Shown here: positions 9,072 through 17,640 of the stretch, in pieces
Layout: each line of letters opens with the position of its first letter
Position numbering within the stretch: position 1 is the first letter of the stretch
Source: Portibacter lacus
Lineage (GTDB): Bacteria; Bacteroidota; Bacteroidia; Chitinophagales; Saprospiraceae
NCBI RefSeq assembly: GCF_021533215.1
Contig: NZ_JAJNKA010000009.1
Span: 62,001-126,000, forward strand
Direction of reading: 5' to 3'
DNA length: 64,000 bases
Position numbers and translations under genes: made by a program
Notes under the pieces: model-generated
The model's database searches: none
Told to the model about the DNA's origin: nothing
What the model saw: the letters and a program-made list of their open reading frames with translations, nothing else

Positions 9072-9950
9072 ATGGATAAGGAAATTCCTAAAGTATATTA
9101 CAATGATTTAAGAAAGCTTCGAATAGAAGTAATGAATTTTTCCCAGTTATTTGACTCCCTGAATCAGTCAAGTAATCACAATCCATTTGCAGTACATAAA
9201 ATTGAGTTTTATCTAATATTAGTCGTTACCAAAAATACTTACACTCATTTCGTTGATTTCAAATCTTATGAACTAACGGAAGGAAGTGCTCTTTTTATAG
9301 CGAAAAATCAAGTTCATCATTTTACAAGAGGTCTCGAAGAAGCAGAAGGATATTGTGTTATTTTTACGAGCTTATTTACCGATAAATATCATTTCCTTTC
9401 TGATAACTTGAAAGTAAACCGGTTATTTAATTACCATATCGAAACACCGTTGATCCTCCAAGAAGAAATGGGCGATGACAACTTAGTTGATACCGCCACT
9501 TTACTCTATAATGAATACCAGTTCGCGAATGCATTTGCGAAGCCAGAGGTATTAAGTGCCCTGCTACAAGTATTGCTTCTGAAGGCCGAACGGGCTAAAG
9601 ACTTTCAGTCCATAAGTGGTGTCAAATTACACTGGCTAGAATTATTTAATAATTTCAAAGACATGCTTGAGGTTGAGTATGTAAATACCAGAAATTCAAA
9701 GGATTATGCTTCGAAGTTGTTCATCTCTTATAAGTTTCTGAACGATATTGTCAAGGAGTTAACAGGTAAGACGGCTAAAGCTTTCATAGATGATTTCGTT
9801 TGTATTGAAATCAAACGTTTACTTGTTTCCACCTCCTTATCTGTGAAAGAAATCAGCTACCAAACGGGATTCGAAGATTCCGCCAATATGGTCAAGTTCT
9901 TTAAGAAGAATATGAAGACGACACCTCTGAAATTTAGGCAGCAAAAGTAA
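9072..9950 (+). CDS. AraC family transcriptional regulator
   Basis: The 292-residue protein has an N-terminal cupin-like sensor (~20-170, including SALFIAKNQVHHFTRG) and a C-terminal AraC double helix-turn-helix (~190-290). The second HTH is clear: LSVKEISYQTGFEDSANMVKFF, followed by the K--TPL-FRQQ ending that is standard for the family. The effector is unknown. It lies 31 bp after the DUF4180 gene and may be co-transcribed with it, and it is convergent with the large minus-strand gene that follows. Confidence 0.9.
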   Translation: MDKEIPKVYYNDLRKLRIEVMNFSQLFDSLNQSSNHNPFAVHKIEFYLILVVTKNTYTHFVDFKSYELTEGSALFIAKNQVHHFTRGLEEAEGYCVIFTSLFTDKYHFLSDNLKVNRLFNYHIETPLILQEEMGDDNLVDTATLLYNEYQFANAFAKPEVLSALLQVLLLKAERAKDFQSISGVKLHWLELFNNFKDMLEVEYVNTRNSKDYASKLFISYKFLNDIVKELTGKTAKAFIDDFVCIEIKRLLVSTSLSVKEISYQTGFEDSANMVKFFKKNMKTTPLKFRQQK

Positions 9951-10081
9951 CCCATGAAGGAGTCACATATTGCAAATGATATAGAAATAATTTACCTAAC
10001 AAATTCAGAATTGATGAAAAAAATTGCGGATTAAGCATACCCGAAACATCATCTTAAAATTATCGATACCTAAAGATCATT

Positions 10082-12592
10082 CTATCTTATCAATGTTAGA
10101 CTCCCGCTAACCATTTGATCCAAGCCTTTAGAATCTTCATATTTTATGCCATAGATATATACACCTTGAGCACAAGGCATACCGTTTAATTCCCCATCCC
10201 ACAAAGGCTGGTCTGATTTATTGCTAAATATTAAATTACCCCAACGATCAAAAATTCTTGTCTCTTTTACGATAACATTCGAAGATGGGAATATGACCCA
10301 TTCTTTATTTAGAGACGAATTTGGTGAAAAGACATTTGGTACATAGATATACTCCCTCTCGAAATATAATAATTGCACACATGTACTTGTATTTTCACAA
10401 TCATCGATGGCCTCATAAATTCTCTGAACGGTGCCATTGGACTTAGTGCACAAATCAGGATCTAAGCTTACATCTTGAATATCAACAATGGCAAAGAATG
10501 ATGCAGGGCTACAATTATCGCTTCCTTCTAATTGGATTTTTGGAGTCGGCTTTGATTCACCGCATGTCAATGTAATATCTGAAGGACAAGTGATGACGGG
10601 GCCCTCGATGTCTTCATCAAAAGTAAAAATCCGTGAGCAACTTATTATTTCATTACCATCGTCGGTCAAAGTATAGGTTCTGGTGATGGAAGAGCAGTCA
10701 TTTTCCATCAATACATTATCTCTATGAAAAATACCTTCAACGCCGCAAGTAGTTATATCTGTGAAAAAATCTTCTATGCTACCTTCTAAATTTCCTGCAT
10801 CATATATGAATGGAATTAAACTTTTACAATCATCTATTTCTATACTTGTTATGGTCTTACAACTAGCGCTATAAGGACAAGGAGGAACAACAATGATCAC
10901 AGAATCATCATCATCTTGATTATTGCTAAAATCTCCTGGCGCGGAATCTGGATCTACTTCACTGTCTGAAAAGACTTGTGCATAATTGGAATAATCTCCC
11001 GATGATAGGACTTTAGCAGTTATCATAAGTGAAATGGATTCACCGATATCCAGTGGTCCCACCACCCATAACCCCGTTACACTATTATAAGCGCCGTTCG
11101 TATTATCACTTAGGTAAGAAAATCCAGAGAGTAGTTGATCTCTAACGGTAGAACCCGAAGATGCATCAGGGCCGTTGTTGGTAATTGTAATGGTAAATGT
11201 TATCTCACTTCCGATCATTGAAAAAGAATCACTGGCAGTTTTTACAAGTTCAAGATCTGCTCTATTCGTTCCACATATTTCAGGTAAACCAGGAATATCT
11301 AGACATGTGTAAGTGCCATAATCTTTCTCTTCATCGTTCCCATCACCAAATGCGCCTTGCCTGTTATGTCCAATGTTGCATATCTGAACTGCTGTATTAA
11401 CATAAGGTGTAATATGGCCACCATTAGATATAGCGACAGCACTCATATTATTTCCTGTTGGTATTTCCGGGCAGAAAATAATTCGATCAGTTCCGGAAGT
11501 GATGGATTGGTTATCGTTAGTTCCCCAAGATCTTATGGTTTCGTCTACTAAAATTGCGGAAGAGGCTGAACGGTAATTATGGGTGGAAAGCGTACTAATA
11601 TACGCCACATTTCGTAAAATCCCACTTGTACATTCTTGTCCCACTTTAGACCATCTTGTTACATCATTATTATGACCTACTCCTAAACTTCCTTCTGAGT
11701 TTTCTCCTAAAACATGAATGGTTCCGTCACCATCAAGAAGCAAAAATGAGTTGGATCCGGCTTCAATCTGAACAATACCACTGCCACTAATTGGTGGCTG
11801 TGTATTAAGTTGAGTTAGACTTGAAAGATTTGCAATAATTCCATCTCCTAAGTATGTATTAGAACCTGAAGCGTATATATTGCCATCACTTCCTTGCACC
11901 AATAAAGTACGATATCCAACAGCAAAATCTACTACATTAATTCCAATGGGCATGATTAGTTTTGTCCAAGAAGTGTTCGATGCTTGAGCCTGTATGTTAG
12001 ATGCGCCATCCCCAGTAATATATAATTCACCAGAACTTGTAGAAAATACAAGAAACCCATCCTCTTGACCATTAGAATTTCCTTGATTATTACCACTTCC
12101 TGCCGTGCCTTCCCATTTGTTAACATCACATACTGTAATACCAGAAGGTAAGGTCAAGCTGCTAACTCGCCATGAACTTCCTTGGGTAATTGAATTGTCT
12201 ATAAGCAAGTCTTGTTGACCTACACAATATATTTTACCATCACTTCCAAGAAAAACAGCCTGGCTTCTTCCACCAATTGCTCCCCAGACTGGAAAGACCC
12301 CAAAAGGCATGGGATAAGTAGAACTGGGAATATTCGTTAGAACAACTTGGTAATTAGTGCCATTAGGAGCAAGGTCTTCTCCAGTTATAGAATATCCATT
12401 AGAAGTTTTAATGATCTGGGCATGATAAGAAGCTTGGATTATACTATTCTTTTTAATTTCACATGGATCAATGTTCGTTGGATCACACTGAGCTGAAAGT
12501 CTATTAATTATGAATGCATCAGTAACAATGTAGATTGTTAATACGAAGATTACTTTCTGTAGAAATTTTGTTTTGGAGTTTAAAATTTTCAT
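10082..12592 (-). CDS. T9SS-secreted RCC1-like/DUF11 surface protein
   Basis: An 836-residue exported protein. Signal peptide ~1-35. Residues ~60-440 hold repeated blades of the RCC1 type (GSDGKIYCVGQQ, SGELYITGDGASN, GSDGNIYASGSN, GDGTIHVLGENSEGSLGVG, GHNRQGAFGDGND), suggesting a beta-propeller. Residues ~445-560 match DUF11 (ADLELVKTAS, FTITITNNGPDASSGSTV). Residues ~565-740 are Cys-rich with an HYR-like stretch (PVITCPSDITLTCGES). The C-terminal ~90 residues are a gliding-motility type C-terminal domain (VPNVFSPN, RIFDRWGNLIF, WDGELNG, GVYIYGI), the type B sorting signal of the type IX system. It is therefore expected on the cell surface or released, perhaps for adhesion. Monocistronic. 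Confidence 0.88.
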   Translation of the reverse strand: MKILNSKTKFLQKVIFVLTIYIVTDAFIINRLSAQCDPTNIDPCEIKKNSIIQASYHAQIIKTSNGYSITGEDLAPNGTNYQVVLTNIPSSTYPMPFGVFPVWGAIGGRSQAVFLGSDGKIYCVGQQDLLIDNSITQGSSWRVSSLTLPSGITVCDVNKWEGTAGSGNNQGNSNGQEDGFLVFSTSSGELYITGDGASNIQAQASNTSWTKLIMPIGINVVDFAVGYRTLLVQGSDGNIYASGSNTYLGDGIIANLSSLTQLNTQPPISGSGIVQIEAGSNSFLLLDGDGTIHVLGENSEGSLGVGHNNDVTRWSKVGQECTSGILRNVAYISTLSTHNYRSASSAILVDETIRSWGTNDNQSITSGTDRIIFCPEIPTGNNMSAVAISNGGHITPYVNTAVQICNIGHNRQGAFGDGNDEEKDYGTYTCLDIPGLPEICGTNRADLELVKTASDSFSMIGSEITFTITITNNGPDASSGSTVRDQLLSGFSYLSDNTNGAYNSVTGLWVVGPLDIGESISLMITAKVLSSGDYSNYAQVFSDSEVDPDSAPGDFSNNQDDDDSVIIVVPPCPYSASCKTITSIEIDDCKSLIPFIYDAGNLEGSIEDFFTDITTCGVEGIFHRDNVLMENDCSSITRTYTLTDDGNEIISCSRIFTFDEDIEGPVITCPSDITLTCGESKPTPKIQLEGSDNCSPASFFAIVDIQDVSLDPDLCTKSNGTVQRIYEAIDDCENTSTCVQLLYFEREYIYVPNVFSPNSSLNKEWVIFPSSNVIVKETRIFDRWGNLIFSNKSDQPLWDGELNGMPCAQGVYIYGIKYEDSKGLDQMVSGSLTLIR

Positions 12593-12794
12593 AGGCTCAT
12601 ATTAAAACCAATATCAACATCTTATTCCCAGACGGAATTTGTACAACATCATTTAGCTTTCACACTAGGAGGTTTTCAAAATTACCTAAATAAATTGATG
12701 ATTACGATAATTATTTGCCAGCTAATATGATTTATCTAGATCGGTATGCTGCGTTTGGATATGTGCGTCTGATTGGATTGGTGAGCTAGAAATT

Positions 12795-12880
12795 CCAGAT
12801 CACTGAGCTAAGCGCGGAAAGGAGAGTTGGAAAGCCTGCCTGCCAAATCGGCAACGGTAGTCAGGGATCATTGAGCTATT
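12795..12880 (+). repeat. Dispersed relative of the 138-bp intergenic repeat
   Basis: Contains GATCACTGAGCTAAGCGCG and, further on, AGGGATCATTGAGCT. These correspond to GATCACTGAGCCGCGCT and AAGGATCATTGAGCTG of the type A unit at 17641, in the same order, with a different middle (GCCTGCCTGCC...). A decayed or variant member of the same family. Confidence 0.4.
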
Positions 12881-12963
12881 TCCTCTTGCTATTCTCCTAG
12901 AAGGTGCTTAATTCTTGGTTATTAATCCAAGGAAAAGGAAATGTGCTGGTTTCTATTGATACT

Positions 12964-12987
12964 CCCATGAAATGGGGTTTTTCTTTT
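12964..12987 (+). terminator. Orphan intrinsic terminator
   Basis: CCCAT-GAA-ATGGG forms a perfect 5-bp stem with a 3-base loop, followed within two bases by a T-rich run (GTTTTTCTTTT). It points in the plus direction, but no plus-strand gene lies between it and the divergent gene at 12592. It may end a small transcript or attenuate readthrough into 13128. Confidence 0.45.
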
Positions 12988-13127
12988 AGTTTTTTCTAAT
13001 CAAAATATTCATTGAGTTTGATTTGGTTATACATTCACCATTTAGTGTTCCATTTTGATAATGATAATACTGTGAAATCGATTCACCTTTGCAGTACACA
13101 ATTATTAATAAATAAAAACATTTAAAA

Positions 13128-13988
13128 ATGAAATACTCAAAATTAAATTTATTGTTCTCTGTAGCTATAGGAATTTTATTTTCAATCTTTCCTAGTAACA
13201 ATGGAGTACAAGCTCAAAGTGATCATCTATCGAATAAAGAAAAGGTAGTTGCTTTAATCAATAGTTTTAACACAGGTGATCAAACTCCCATTTCTTACAT
13301 CAATCCAGAAAAGTACATTCAGCATAATTTAGCAGTTGGTGATGGATTAGCGGGATTCGGTGAAGTTATGCATCATGCGCCAGAAGGTGGATTTAAAGCA
13401 AAAGTTATTCGTGCTTTCGAAGATGGTGATTATGTGTTTACTCATACTCAATATGATTTCTTCGGCCCTAAAGCGGGATTCGATATTTTCAGATTCGAAA
13501 AGGGAAAAATAGTAGAACACTGGGATAATCTTCTTGCGATTCAGAAACCGAATCCAAGTGGAAGAACGCAATTTGATGGAGCTACGGCGATTACAGATTT
13601 GGATAAAACGGAAGCTAATAAAAAAGTCGCAAAAGAATTTATCGAAAAGGTAGTCATCAATCACGAAATGGATAAGTTGGCTACTTATATCAATCCGACA
13701 AAATACATTCAGCACAATCCTGGAGTAGCAGATGGTCTGGACGGATTCGGAGCGGCAATGAAATATTTTGCTGAAAATGGGTTGGTCATGGAGTACGACA
13801 AAATACACATGGTTCTTGGTGAAGGAAACTTTGTACTAACGGTTAGTGAAGGAAAATTTGGTACAGGAGTTCATTCTGCATACTATGACTTATTTAGAAT
13901 CGAGAATGGTCAGATTGTAGAACACTGGGATGTTATCTCACCGATCGAAGCAAAAGCAGATTGGAAAAATGACAACGGTAAATTTTAG
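13128..13988 (+). CDS. Exported tandem SnoaL/NTF2-like protein
   Basis: The 286-residue protein has a signal peptide (1-29, ending GVQAQ) and two consecutive SnoaL-like domains (~38-143 and ~163-275). Each domain carries the same signature pair: KYIQHN near its start and GKIVEHWDN or GQIVEHWDV at its end. SnoaL/NTF2-like cones bind small hydrophobic ligands or act as cyclases or isomerases. The substrate here is unknown, and the His/Asp pair is conserved in both halves. Two further SnoaL genes lie within 3 kb, making a local family cluster. A strong hairpin at 14013 probably ends its transcript. Confidence 0.88.
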   Translation: MKYSKLNLLFSVAIGILFSIFPSNNGVQAQSDHLSNKEKVVALINSFNTGDQTPISYINPEKYIQHNLAVGDGLAGFGEVMHHAPEGGFKAKVIRAFEDGDYVFTHTQYDFFGPKAGFDIFRFEKGKIVEHWDNLLAIQKPNPSGRTQFDGATAITDLDKTEANKKVAKEFIEKVVINHEMDKLATYINPTKYIQHNPGVADGLDGFGAAMKYFAENGLVMEYDKIHMVLGEGNFVLTVSEGKFGTGVHSAYYDLFRIENGQIVEHWDVISPIEAKADWKNDNGKF

Positions 13989-14012
13989 AAGCATTTAAAA
14001 TTTTAATAAGAT

Positions 14013-14037
14013 GGAATATCAGAGTCTCTGATATTCC
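14013..14037 (+). terminator. 25-bp near-perfect palindrome, terminator-like
   Basis: GGAATATCAGA and TCTGATATTCC form an 11-bp stem around a 3-base centre, followed by TATTTTAT. It lies 24 bases after the SnoaL gene stop and 20 bases before the methyltransferase start, so it likely separates the two transcripts. The weak T-run leaves some doubt. Confidence 0.55.
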
Positions 14038-14057
14038 TATTTTATAAAGAAGATATC

Positions 14058-14684
14058 ATGATAACAGCACAAAAAAATCAAATAAGCGCAACATTAGCTG
14101 AGCTTTATAACGATGCTAAATACGATTACTTGAAAATGATGAAGGGAGCAGCGAAAAGCATTTTTGGTCCGATGAAACCAGAAGATTTTAAAGAAGCTTA
14201 CCTCTCCATTTCAGAAGATCAAGGTGTAGAATTAGTGAAGCTAATTAAGGAGAATGACTTACAGCATATCGTTGAATTTGGGACATCATTTGGAATATCA
14301 ACTCTCTTCTTAGCTCAAGGTGCATTAGAAACGAAAGGTCGAGTTGTTACAACAGAATTGATCGAATCAAAAGGAAAACGAGCAATAGAGAATTTTGAGA
14401 AAGCAGGAGTGGCTGACTTGATAGAAGTCAGAATTGGAGATGCTATGGAAACATTGAAAGATCATGATGAGCGCATTGATTTACTGCTGTTAGATGGTTG
14501 GAAAGATTTGTATCAACCATTATTTCAAATGTTAGAACCTCTATTTCACAAGGATACCTTCATCTATGTAGACAATGCGGACATGGCAGAATCACGTGCC
14601 TTCTTGAAAGTGGTAGGTCAAAACGAGCGATATCAATTAGAACCTTTATTTAATGGAAAGGTGGTTTTAATTAAGGTTAAGTAA
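14058..14684 (+). CDS. Class I SAM-dependent O-methyltransferase-like protein
   Basis: A 208-residue cytoplasmic protein with the class I methyltransferase fold. Motif I is IVEFGTSFGIS (~71-81), followed by the acidic end of strand 2 (VVTTELIESKGKRA), then LIEVRIGDAMETL, IDLLLLDGWKDLY (~139-151) and FIYVDNADM. This is the arrangement of caffeoyl-CoA/catechol-O-methyltransferase-like enzymes, in which D-N near the end helps bind metal. The acceptor is unknown. It sits inside the SnoaL cluster, which would be compatible with small-molecule modification, but that link is inference. Confidence 0.85.
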   Translation: MITAQKNQISATLAELYNDAKYDYLKMMKGAAKSIFGPMKPEDFKEAYLSISEDQGVELVKLIKENDLQHIVEFGTSFGISTLFLAQGALETKGRVVTTELIESKGKRAIENFEKAGVADLIEVRIGDAMETLKDHDERIDLLLLDGWKDLYQPLFQMLEPLFHKDTFIYVDNADMAESRAFLKVVGQNERYQLEPLFNGKVVLIKVK

Positions 14685-14732
14685 GTTTCAGAAGCGTAAA
14701 TTAATTAGTGATTGGCTTTTGGTGCAATATTG

Positions 14733-14789
14733 ACCATTATTGGTTTGACATTGACCTATCGAGCACGAAAAATAATTAGCAAGTTTGTA
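14733..14789 (+). promoter_or_regulatory. 57-bp upstream element shared with 18364-18420
   Basis: The first 23 bases (ACCATTATTGGTTT then GACATTGAC) differ at one position from the sequence upstream of the NmrA-like gene. After an equal-length spacer both end in TTTGTA. Overall I count 42 of 57 identities without gaps. It ends 13 bases before the ATG at 14803. A promoter or operator read by the same factor is the simplest explanation. Confidence 0.5.
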
Positions 14790-14802
14790 TAAATTAATAA
14801 AA

Positions 14803-15006
14803 ATGAGTCAAGTTTCATTATGCCTAACATGCGGCGCAAAAGCAAAAGTGAAAACCTCGAATGGCGAAGTTGCATTCAGCGCTATTCAGGAGGAAGAAGT
14901 ATTTAAGAAGGTCGGTCAGCTGAAGAAAGCCATGGAAAAGTTCAAAGCCAAAGCGGAAGCCTTAGCAATAGAGTTAGCAGAATTAAAAAGCAAAAAAGAA
15001 GTATGA
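14803..15006 (+). CDS. Small C-x-x-C coiled-coil protein
   Basis: A 67-residue protein starting MSQVSLCLTCGAKAKVKTSNG, with one C-x-x-C pair (Cys7, Cys10), then a highly charged Ala/Lys/Glu helix (~30-65) likely to form a coiled coil. I chose the ATG at 14803. An in-frame TTG at 14785 would add six residues that lie within the presumed leader. The stop overlaps the ATG of the next gene (ATGA), so the two are translationally coupled. I do not recognise the family. The single Cys pair could bind zinc as a dimer. Confidence 0.6.
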   Translation: MSQVSLCLTCGAKAKVKTSNGEVAFSAIQEEEVFKKVGQLKKAMEKFKAKAEALAIELAELKSKKEV

Positions 15007-15863
15007 AAGCTTTAATGACATATCGTCAATTTGTATTTGTTATCGGGGTGGTATCCATCATGAGCTTAGCATCTTGTTCTAAAAGAATCATTTACAGTGC
15101 ACCTCCTTCTATTTTAGAAGCTGATGCGGCTATGCTTTCTCAGGAAAAGCAAATGGCATATCAATTTTTAACCACAGAGAAAAGTGATGAGCAGCTCTTA
15201 AGTGACAACTTCATCAGTCGTGATCAAACTTGGGCGGGCGAGAAGGAGACATTTATTAAGAAAAGAAATTCTAATGCTCCTCAGATTAAACCTATACGGA
15301 TTTTGCAAGACAGTTCTTTAGTAGCGGTTCATAGTAGAATGTTAGGTGATACCCTGAAATTTAGATGGGATATATTAAGAATAGAAAATCAGAAAATAGA
15401 AGAGCATTGGAGTAATGTGCATGATTCTATAGGATTAAATCCTGATAAGCATTCTGAAATTGATGGCCCTACGATCCCGAGTGAATTAGAAAAAACGGAT
15501 ATAAACAGAGCTCGAATTGATCGATTTATAGATCAATGCATGATCCGGGAAGATGGCGGTGCGGCTAAGTTTTTCAATTTTGGATTGTATATTCAACACA
15601 ATCGAGATGTGGGTGATGGGCTGAGCGGATTGTTATGGGGAATGCTTAAGATGAAAATGAATGGAGAAACCATAAAATTTAAGCATAATTATCACATCAT
15701 AGCAGAAGGTAATTTTGTGCTGAGTGCAACAGAAGGTTATGCGGGAGGTGAGAAATTTGCTTTTTATGATTTGTTTCGATTGGAAGAAGAAAAGATTGTG
15801 GAACACTGGGATATTATTGCACCTTTGGATAAGTTCTCCTATTATAATGAAGCTGAAAATTAA
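15003..15863 (+). CDS. Lipoprotein with two SnoaL-like domains
   Basis: The 286-residue protein carries a lipoprotein signal (lipobox LASC, Cys at ~25). It mirrors the 13128 product: two SnoaL-like halves. The second half keeps the signature (LYIQHNRDVGDGLSG near 196 and KIVEHWDII near 266). The first half is degenerate: it keeps KIEEHWSN but lacks the YIQHN segment. This suggests duplication followed by decay of one site. It overlaps the upstream small gene by 4 bp and is followed by a good terminator at 15872. Probably anchored in the outer membrane, periplasmic face or surface. Confidence 0.85.
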   Translation: MKALMTYRQFVFVIGVVSIMSLASCSKRIIYSAPPSILEADAAMLSQEKQMAYQFLTTEKSDEQLLSDNFISRDQTWAGEKETFIKKRNSNAPQIKPIRILQDSSLVAVHSRMLGDTLKFRWDILRIENQKIEEHWSNVHDSIGLNPDKHSEIDGPTIPSELEKTDINRARIDRFIDQCMIREDGGAAKFFNFGLYIQHNRDVGDGLSGLLWGMLKMKMNGETIKFKHNYHIIAEGNFVLSATEGYAGGEKFAFYDLFRLEEEKIVEHWDIIAPLDKFSYYNEAEN

Positions 15864-15871
15864 TATGTATT

Positions 15872-15892
15872 CGTGGCTTAAGCCGCGTTTTT
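15872..15892 (+). terminator. Intrinsic terminator after the SnoaL lipoprotein gene
   Basis: CGTGGC-TTAA-GCCGCG forms a 6-bp GC-rich stem (one G-U pair) followed directly by TTTTT, nine bases past the stop codon at 15863. Confidence 0.7.
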
Positions 15893-15897
15893 AAAAC

Positions 15898-15913
15898 CGC
15901 TACTAAAGTAGCG
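15898..15913 (+). promoter_or_regulatory. Inverted repeat CGCTAC-TAAA-GTAGCG before the SnoaL gene
   Basis: A perfect 6-bp inverted repeat with a 4-base loop, 13 bases upstream of the ATG at 15927. There is no T-run after it, so it is more likely an operator or a leader hairpin near the ribosome site than a terminator. Confidence 0.35.
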
Positions 15914-15926
15914 AAAACTAAGGGAC

Positions 15927-16307
15927 ATGAATCTAGATCAGAATAAAAAGAATGCTATTGCATTTTACAGAATGGCGTACGAAGGAAAGCCGACCAAAGC
16001 CGTTGAGTTGTATGTCGGTGATGAATATATTCAGCACAATCCTCTTGTAGCGGACGGTCCTCAGCCATTTATCGATTATTTTACGAAGATGCAGAATGAA
16101 TATCCTGAAAAATCTATAGAGTTTGTGCGAGCTGTAGCTGAAGGAAATTTGGTAGCGCTTCATACCCACCAAGTGTGGCCAGGAAATGATCAATATATCA
16201 CCATGGATTTCTTCCGTTTTGATGAGAGTGGTAAAATTGTAGAACACTGGGACAGCATTCAACAAGTACCTAAAGAATCAATGAATAATAATACAATGTA
16301 TAAGTAA
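15927..16307 (+). CDS. Single-domain SnoaL/NTF2-like protein
   Basis: A 126-residue protein consisting of one SnoaL-like domain, without a signal peptide. It keeps the two signature blocks seen in its neighbours: YIQHNPLVADG (~31-41) and GKIVEHWDSIQ (~106-116), plus the central VALHTHQVWPG strand. This type corresponds to the polyketide-cyclase-like SnoaL proteins widely seen in bacteria. Substrate unknown. The next gene starts 5 bp downstream, so it is probably co-transcribed with the MsrQ-like membrane gene. Confidence 0.9.
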   Translation: MNLDQNKKNAIAFYRMAYEGKPTKAVELYVGDEYIQHNPLVADGPQPFIDYFTKMQNEYPEKSIEFVRAVAEGNLVALHTHQVWPGNDQYITMDFFRFDESGKIVEHWDSIQQVPKESMNNNTMYK

Positions 16308-16312
16308 CGGCT

Positions 16313-16936
16313 ATGAATTTTATAAAAAAAAATTACGGATGGATGATTGTTGCTGTTTTAGCAGCATTGCCATTGATGGTTATATTCAATATGATCGACA
16401 TCAATTTTTCTGATGGTTTTTCGGTATCACTAATAGAAGTTGCAGGAGGTGAAGGGAAAACAACTTTAGAAATGTTATACCATGTTTCTGGAGAGTTCGC
16501 CATAAGATGGATGACTGCTGTTTTAACCATGACACCTGTTTTTATCATTTTTGGAGTGACCAATTTATTTGTCAGACAAGCCATGGGCATTGCAACGGCA
16601 GTGTGGAGTTTACTTCATTTTATCATATTCATTGCAGCGGAAGGTTTACTAGAAACATTTACACAGGTGAATTATATCGCTGGATTCATAGCTATTTTAA
16701 TTCTGATTCCATTGTTGCTGACATCTAATCGAAAGTCCATGAAGCTTTTAAAATCCAATTGGAAAAAGATACAGCAGTTCTCCTATGCTGCCATTTTGTT
16801 AAGTTTAATTCATGTTGCTATTCTAGAGAAAACGTGGATTATCTATGCCGTTATTGTCGGTCTTGGCTTCATCGTCAGAATTCCAGTAGTGAAGCATAAA
16901 ATTCTTGGTTTTCGTAGAAAGCGAAAAACGGATTAG
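16313..16936 (+). CDS. Ferric-reductase-like / MsrQ-type heme membrane protein
   Basis: A 207-residue inner-membrane protein with about six transmembrane helices. The pattern fits the ferric-reductase-like transmembrane domain shared with MsrQ (YedZ): conserved His in YHVSGEFAIRW, in WSLLHFIIF and in LLSLIHVAIL, likely heme b ligands, and the closing charged tail GFRRKRKTD. MsrQ feeds electrons to the periplasmic methionine-sulfoxide reductase MsrP, but no msrP lies in this window, so the partner is unknown. It starts 5 bp after the SnoaL gene, in the same operon. Confidence 0.75.
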   Translation: MNFIKKNYGWMIVAVLAALPLMVIFNMIDINFSDGFSVSLIEVAGGEGKTTLEMLYHVSGEFAIRWMTAVLTMTPVFIIFGVTNLFVRQAMGIATAVWSLLHFIIFIAAEGLLETFTQVNYIAGFIAILILIPLLLTSNRKSMKLLKSNWKKIQQFSYAAILLSLIHVAILEKTWIIYAVIVGLGFIVRIPVVKHKILGFRRKRKTD

Positions 16937-16966
16937 AATAGAACTGAATATTCAATTTTTATAGGA

Positions 16967-17542
16967 TTATGACTTGCTATTGAAAATATAATTTACCCCT
17001 GCGATGTAAGCAAAATTAGAATAGTTAGCACCATTATAATACTTAATTGCTGGATTCAGACCATATGAAAGTCCACCTGTCACCTGCCAGCCTTTAGCTA
17101 AATCCAAAGTAAGATTGGGTTCTAGATCGAAATTATAAGTCTTTTCTGGATCGAATCCAAGCATCAAAGTATTGGCTAATAGGATACTTGGAGTAGTTCG
17201 AATCCCCAGAATTAGGTTTTTGATTGGATATTGGACACCAAGGGTTATTCCGCAATAATATAATCTCCAATTAGAGAAAGTTACGTGATCTGCACCATAT
17301 AAATTTGTAACTAGACCTGTACCAAGACTGAATTTATTGACTTTGAACTTCCGCTCTATTCCAAATCTAAAAGCTGTTACAGATTCTTGTTTTTTCCACT
17401 CTTCCGGTAAATTTTCATTAGCTGATCGATGAGTATCAAAATTTGAAATACCTGCTCCTAAATTGATTACCCATTGTGAGAAACTCTGAAGTGGGAGAAA
17501 TAGAAATAGTAGAACAAGAATTTTTACTCCTGATATTTTCAT
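16967..17542 (-). CDS. Outer-membrane beta-barrel protein
   Basis: A 191-residue exported protein: signal peptide 1-22 (LLFLFLPLQSFSQ), then alternating amphipathic strands rich in aromatic residues and glycine (FRFGIERKFKV, FSLGTGLVTNLYG, YCGITLGVQYPI, GLSYGLNPAI, YIAGVNYIF). The C-terminal strand ends near F, as in barrels inserted by BAM. It resembles the small 8-stranded porin-family/OmpW-like proteins of Bacteroidota. It is convergent with the MsrQ-like gene, with only 30 bp between them. No specific function can be given. Confidence 0.7.
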   Translation of the reverse strand: MKISGVKILVLLFLFLPLQSFSQWVINLGAGISNFDTHRSANENLPEEWKKQESVTAFRFGIERKFKVNKFSLGTGLVTNLYGADHVTFSNWRLYYCGITLGVQYPIKNLILGIRTTPSILLANTLMLGFDPEKTYNFDLEPNLTLDLAKGWQVTGGLSYGLNPAIKYYNGANYSNFAYIAGVNYIFNSKS

Positions 17543-17640
17543 GGTAATTTATGATAATGTTTTTTGATGATTTTAGATTGAAGATAATTAAATTTCATGT
17601 ATTTCATCACGACTTAAAAGTGAAGTATCCTCGGATAGCA

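Larger units (their letters stand above)
12593..13127. other. 535-bp noncoding gap with REP-like sequence, hairpins and an orphan terminator
   Basis: This gap separates two divergent genes. I find no convincing coding frame. It carries sequence related to the repeat array at 17641 (GATCACTGAGC and GGATCATTGAGCT near 12800-12880), a hairpin CTTGG-8-CCAAG at 12914-12931, and a terminator-like stem at 12964-12976 with no plus-strand gene before it. That combination would fit a short noncoding transcript, which is inference. Confidence 0.4.
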
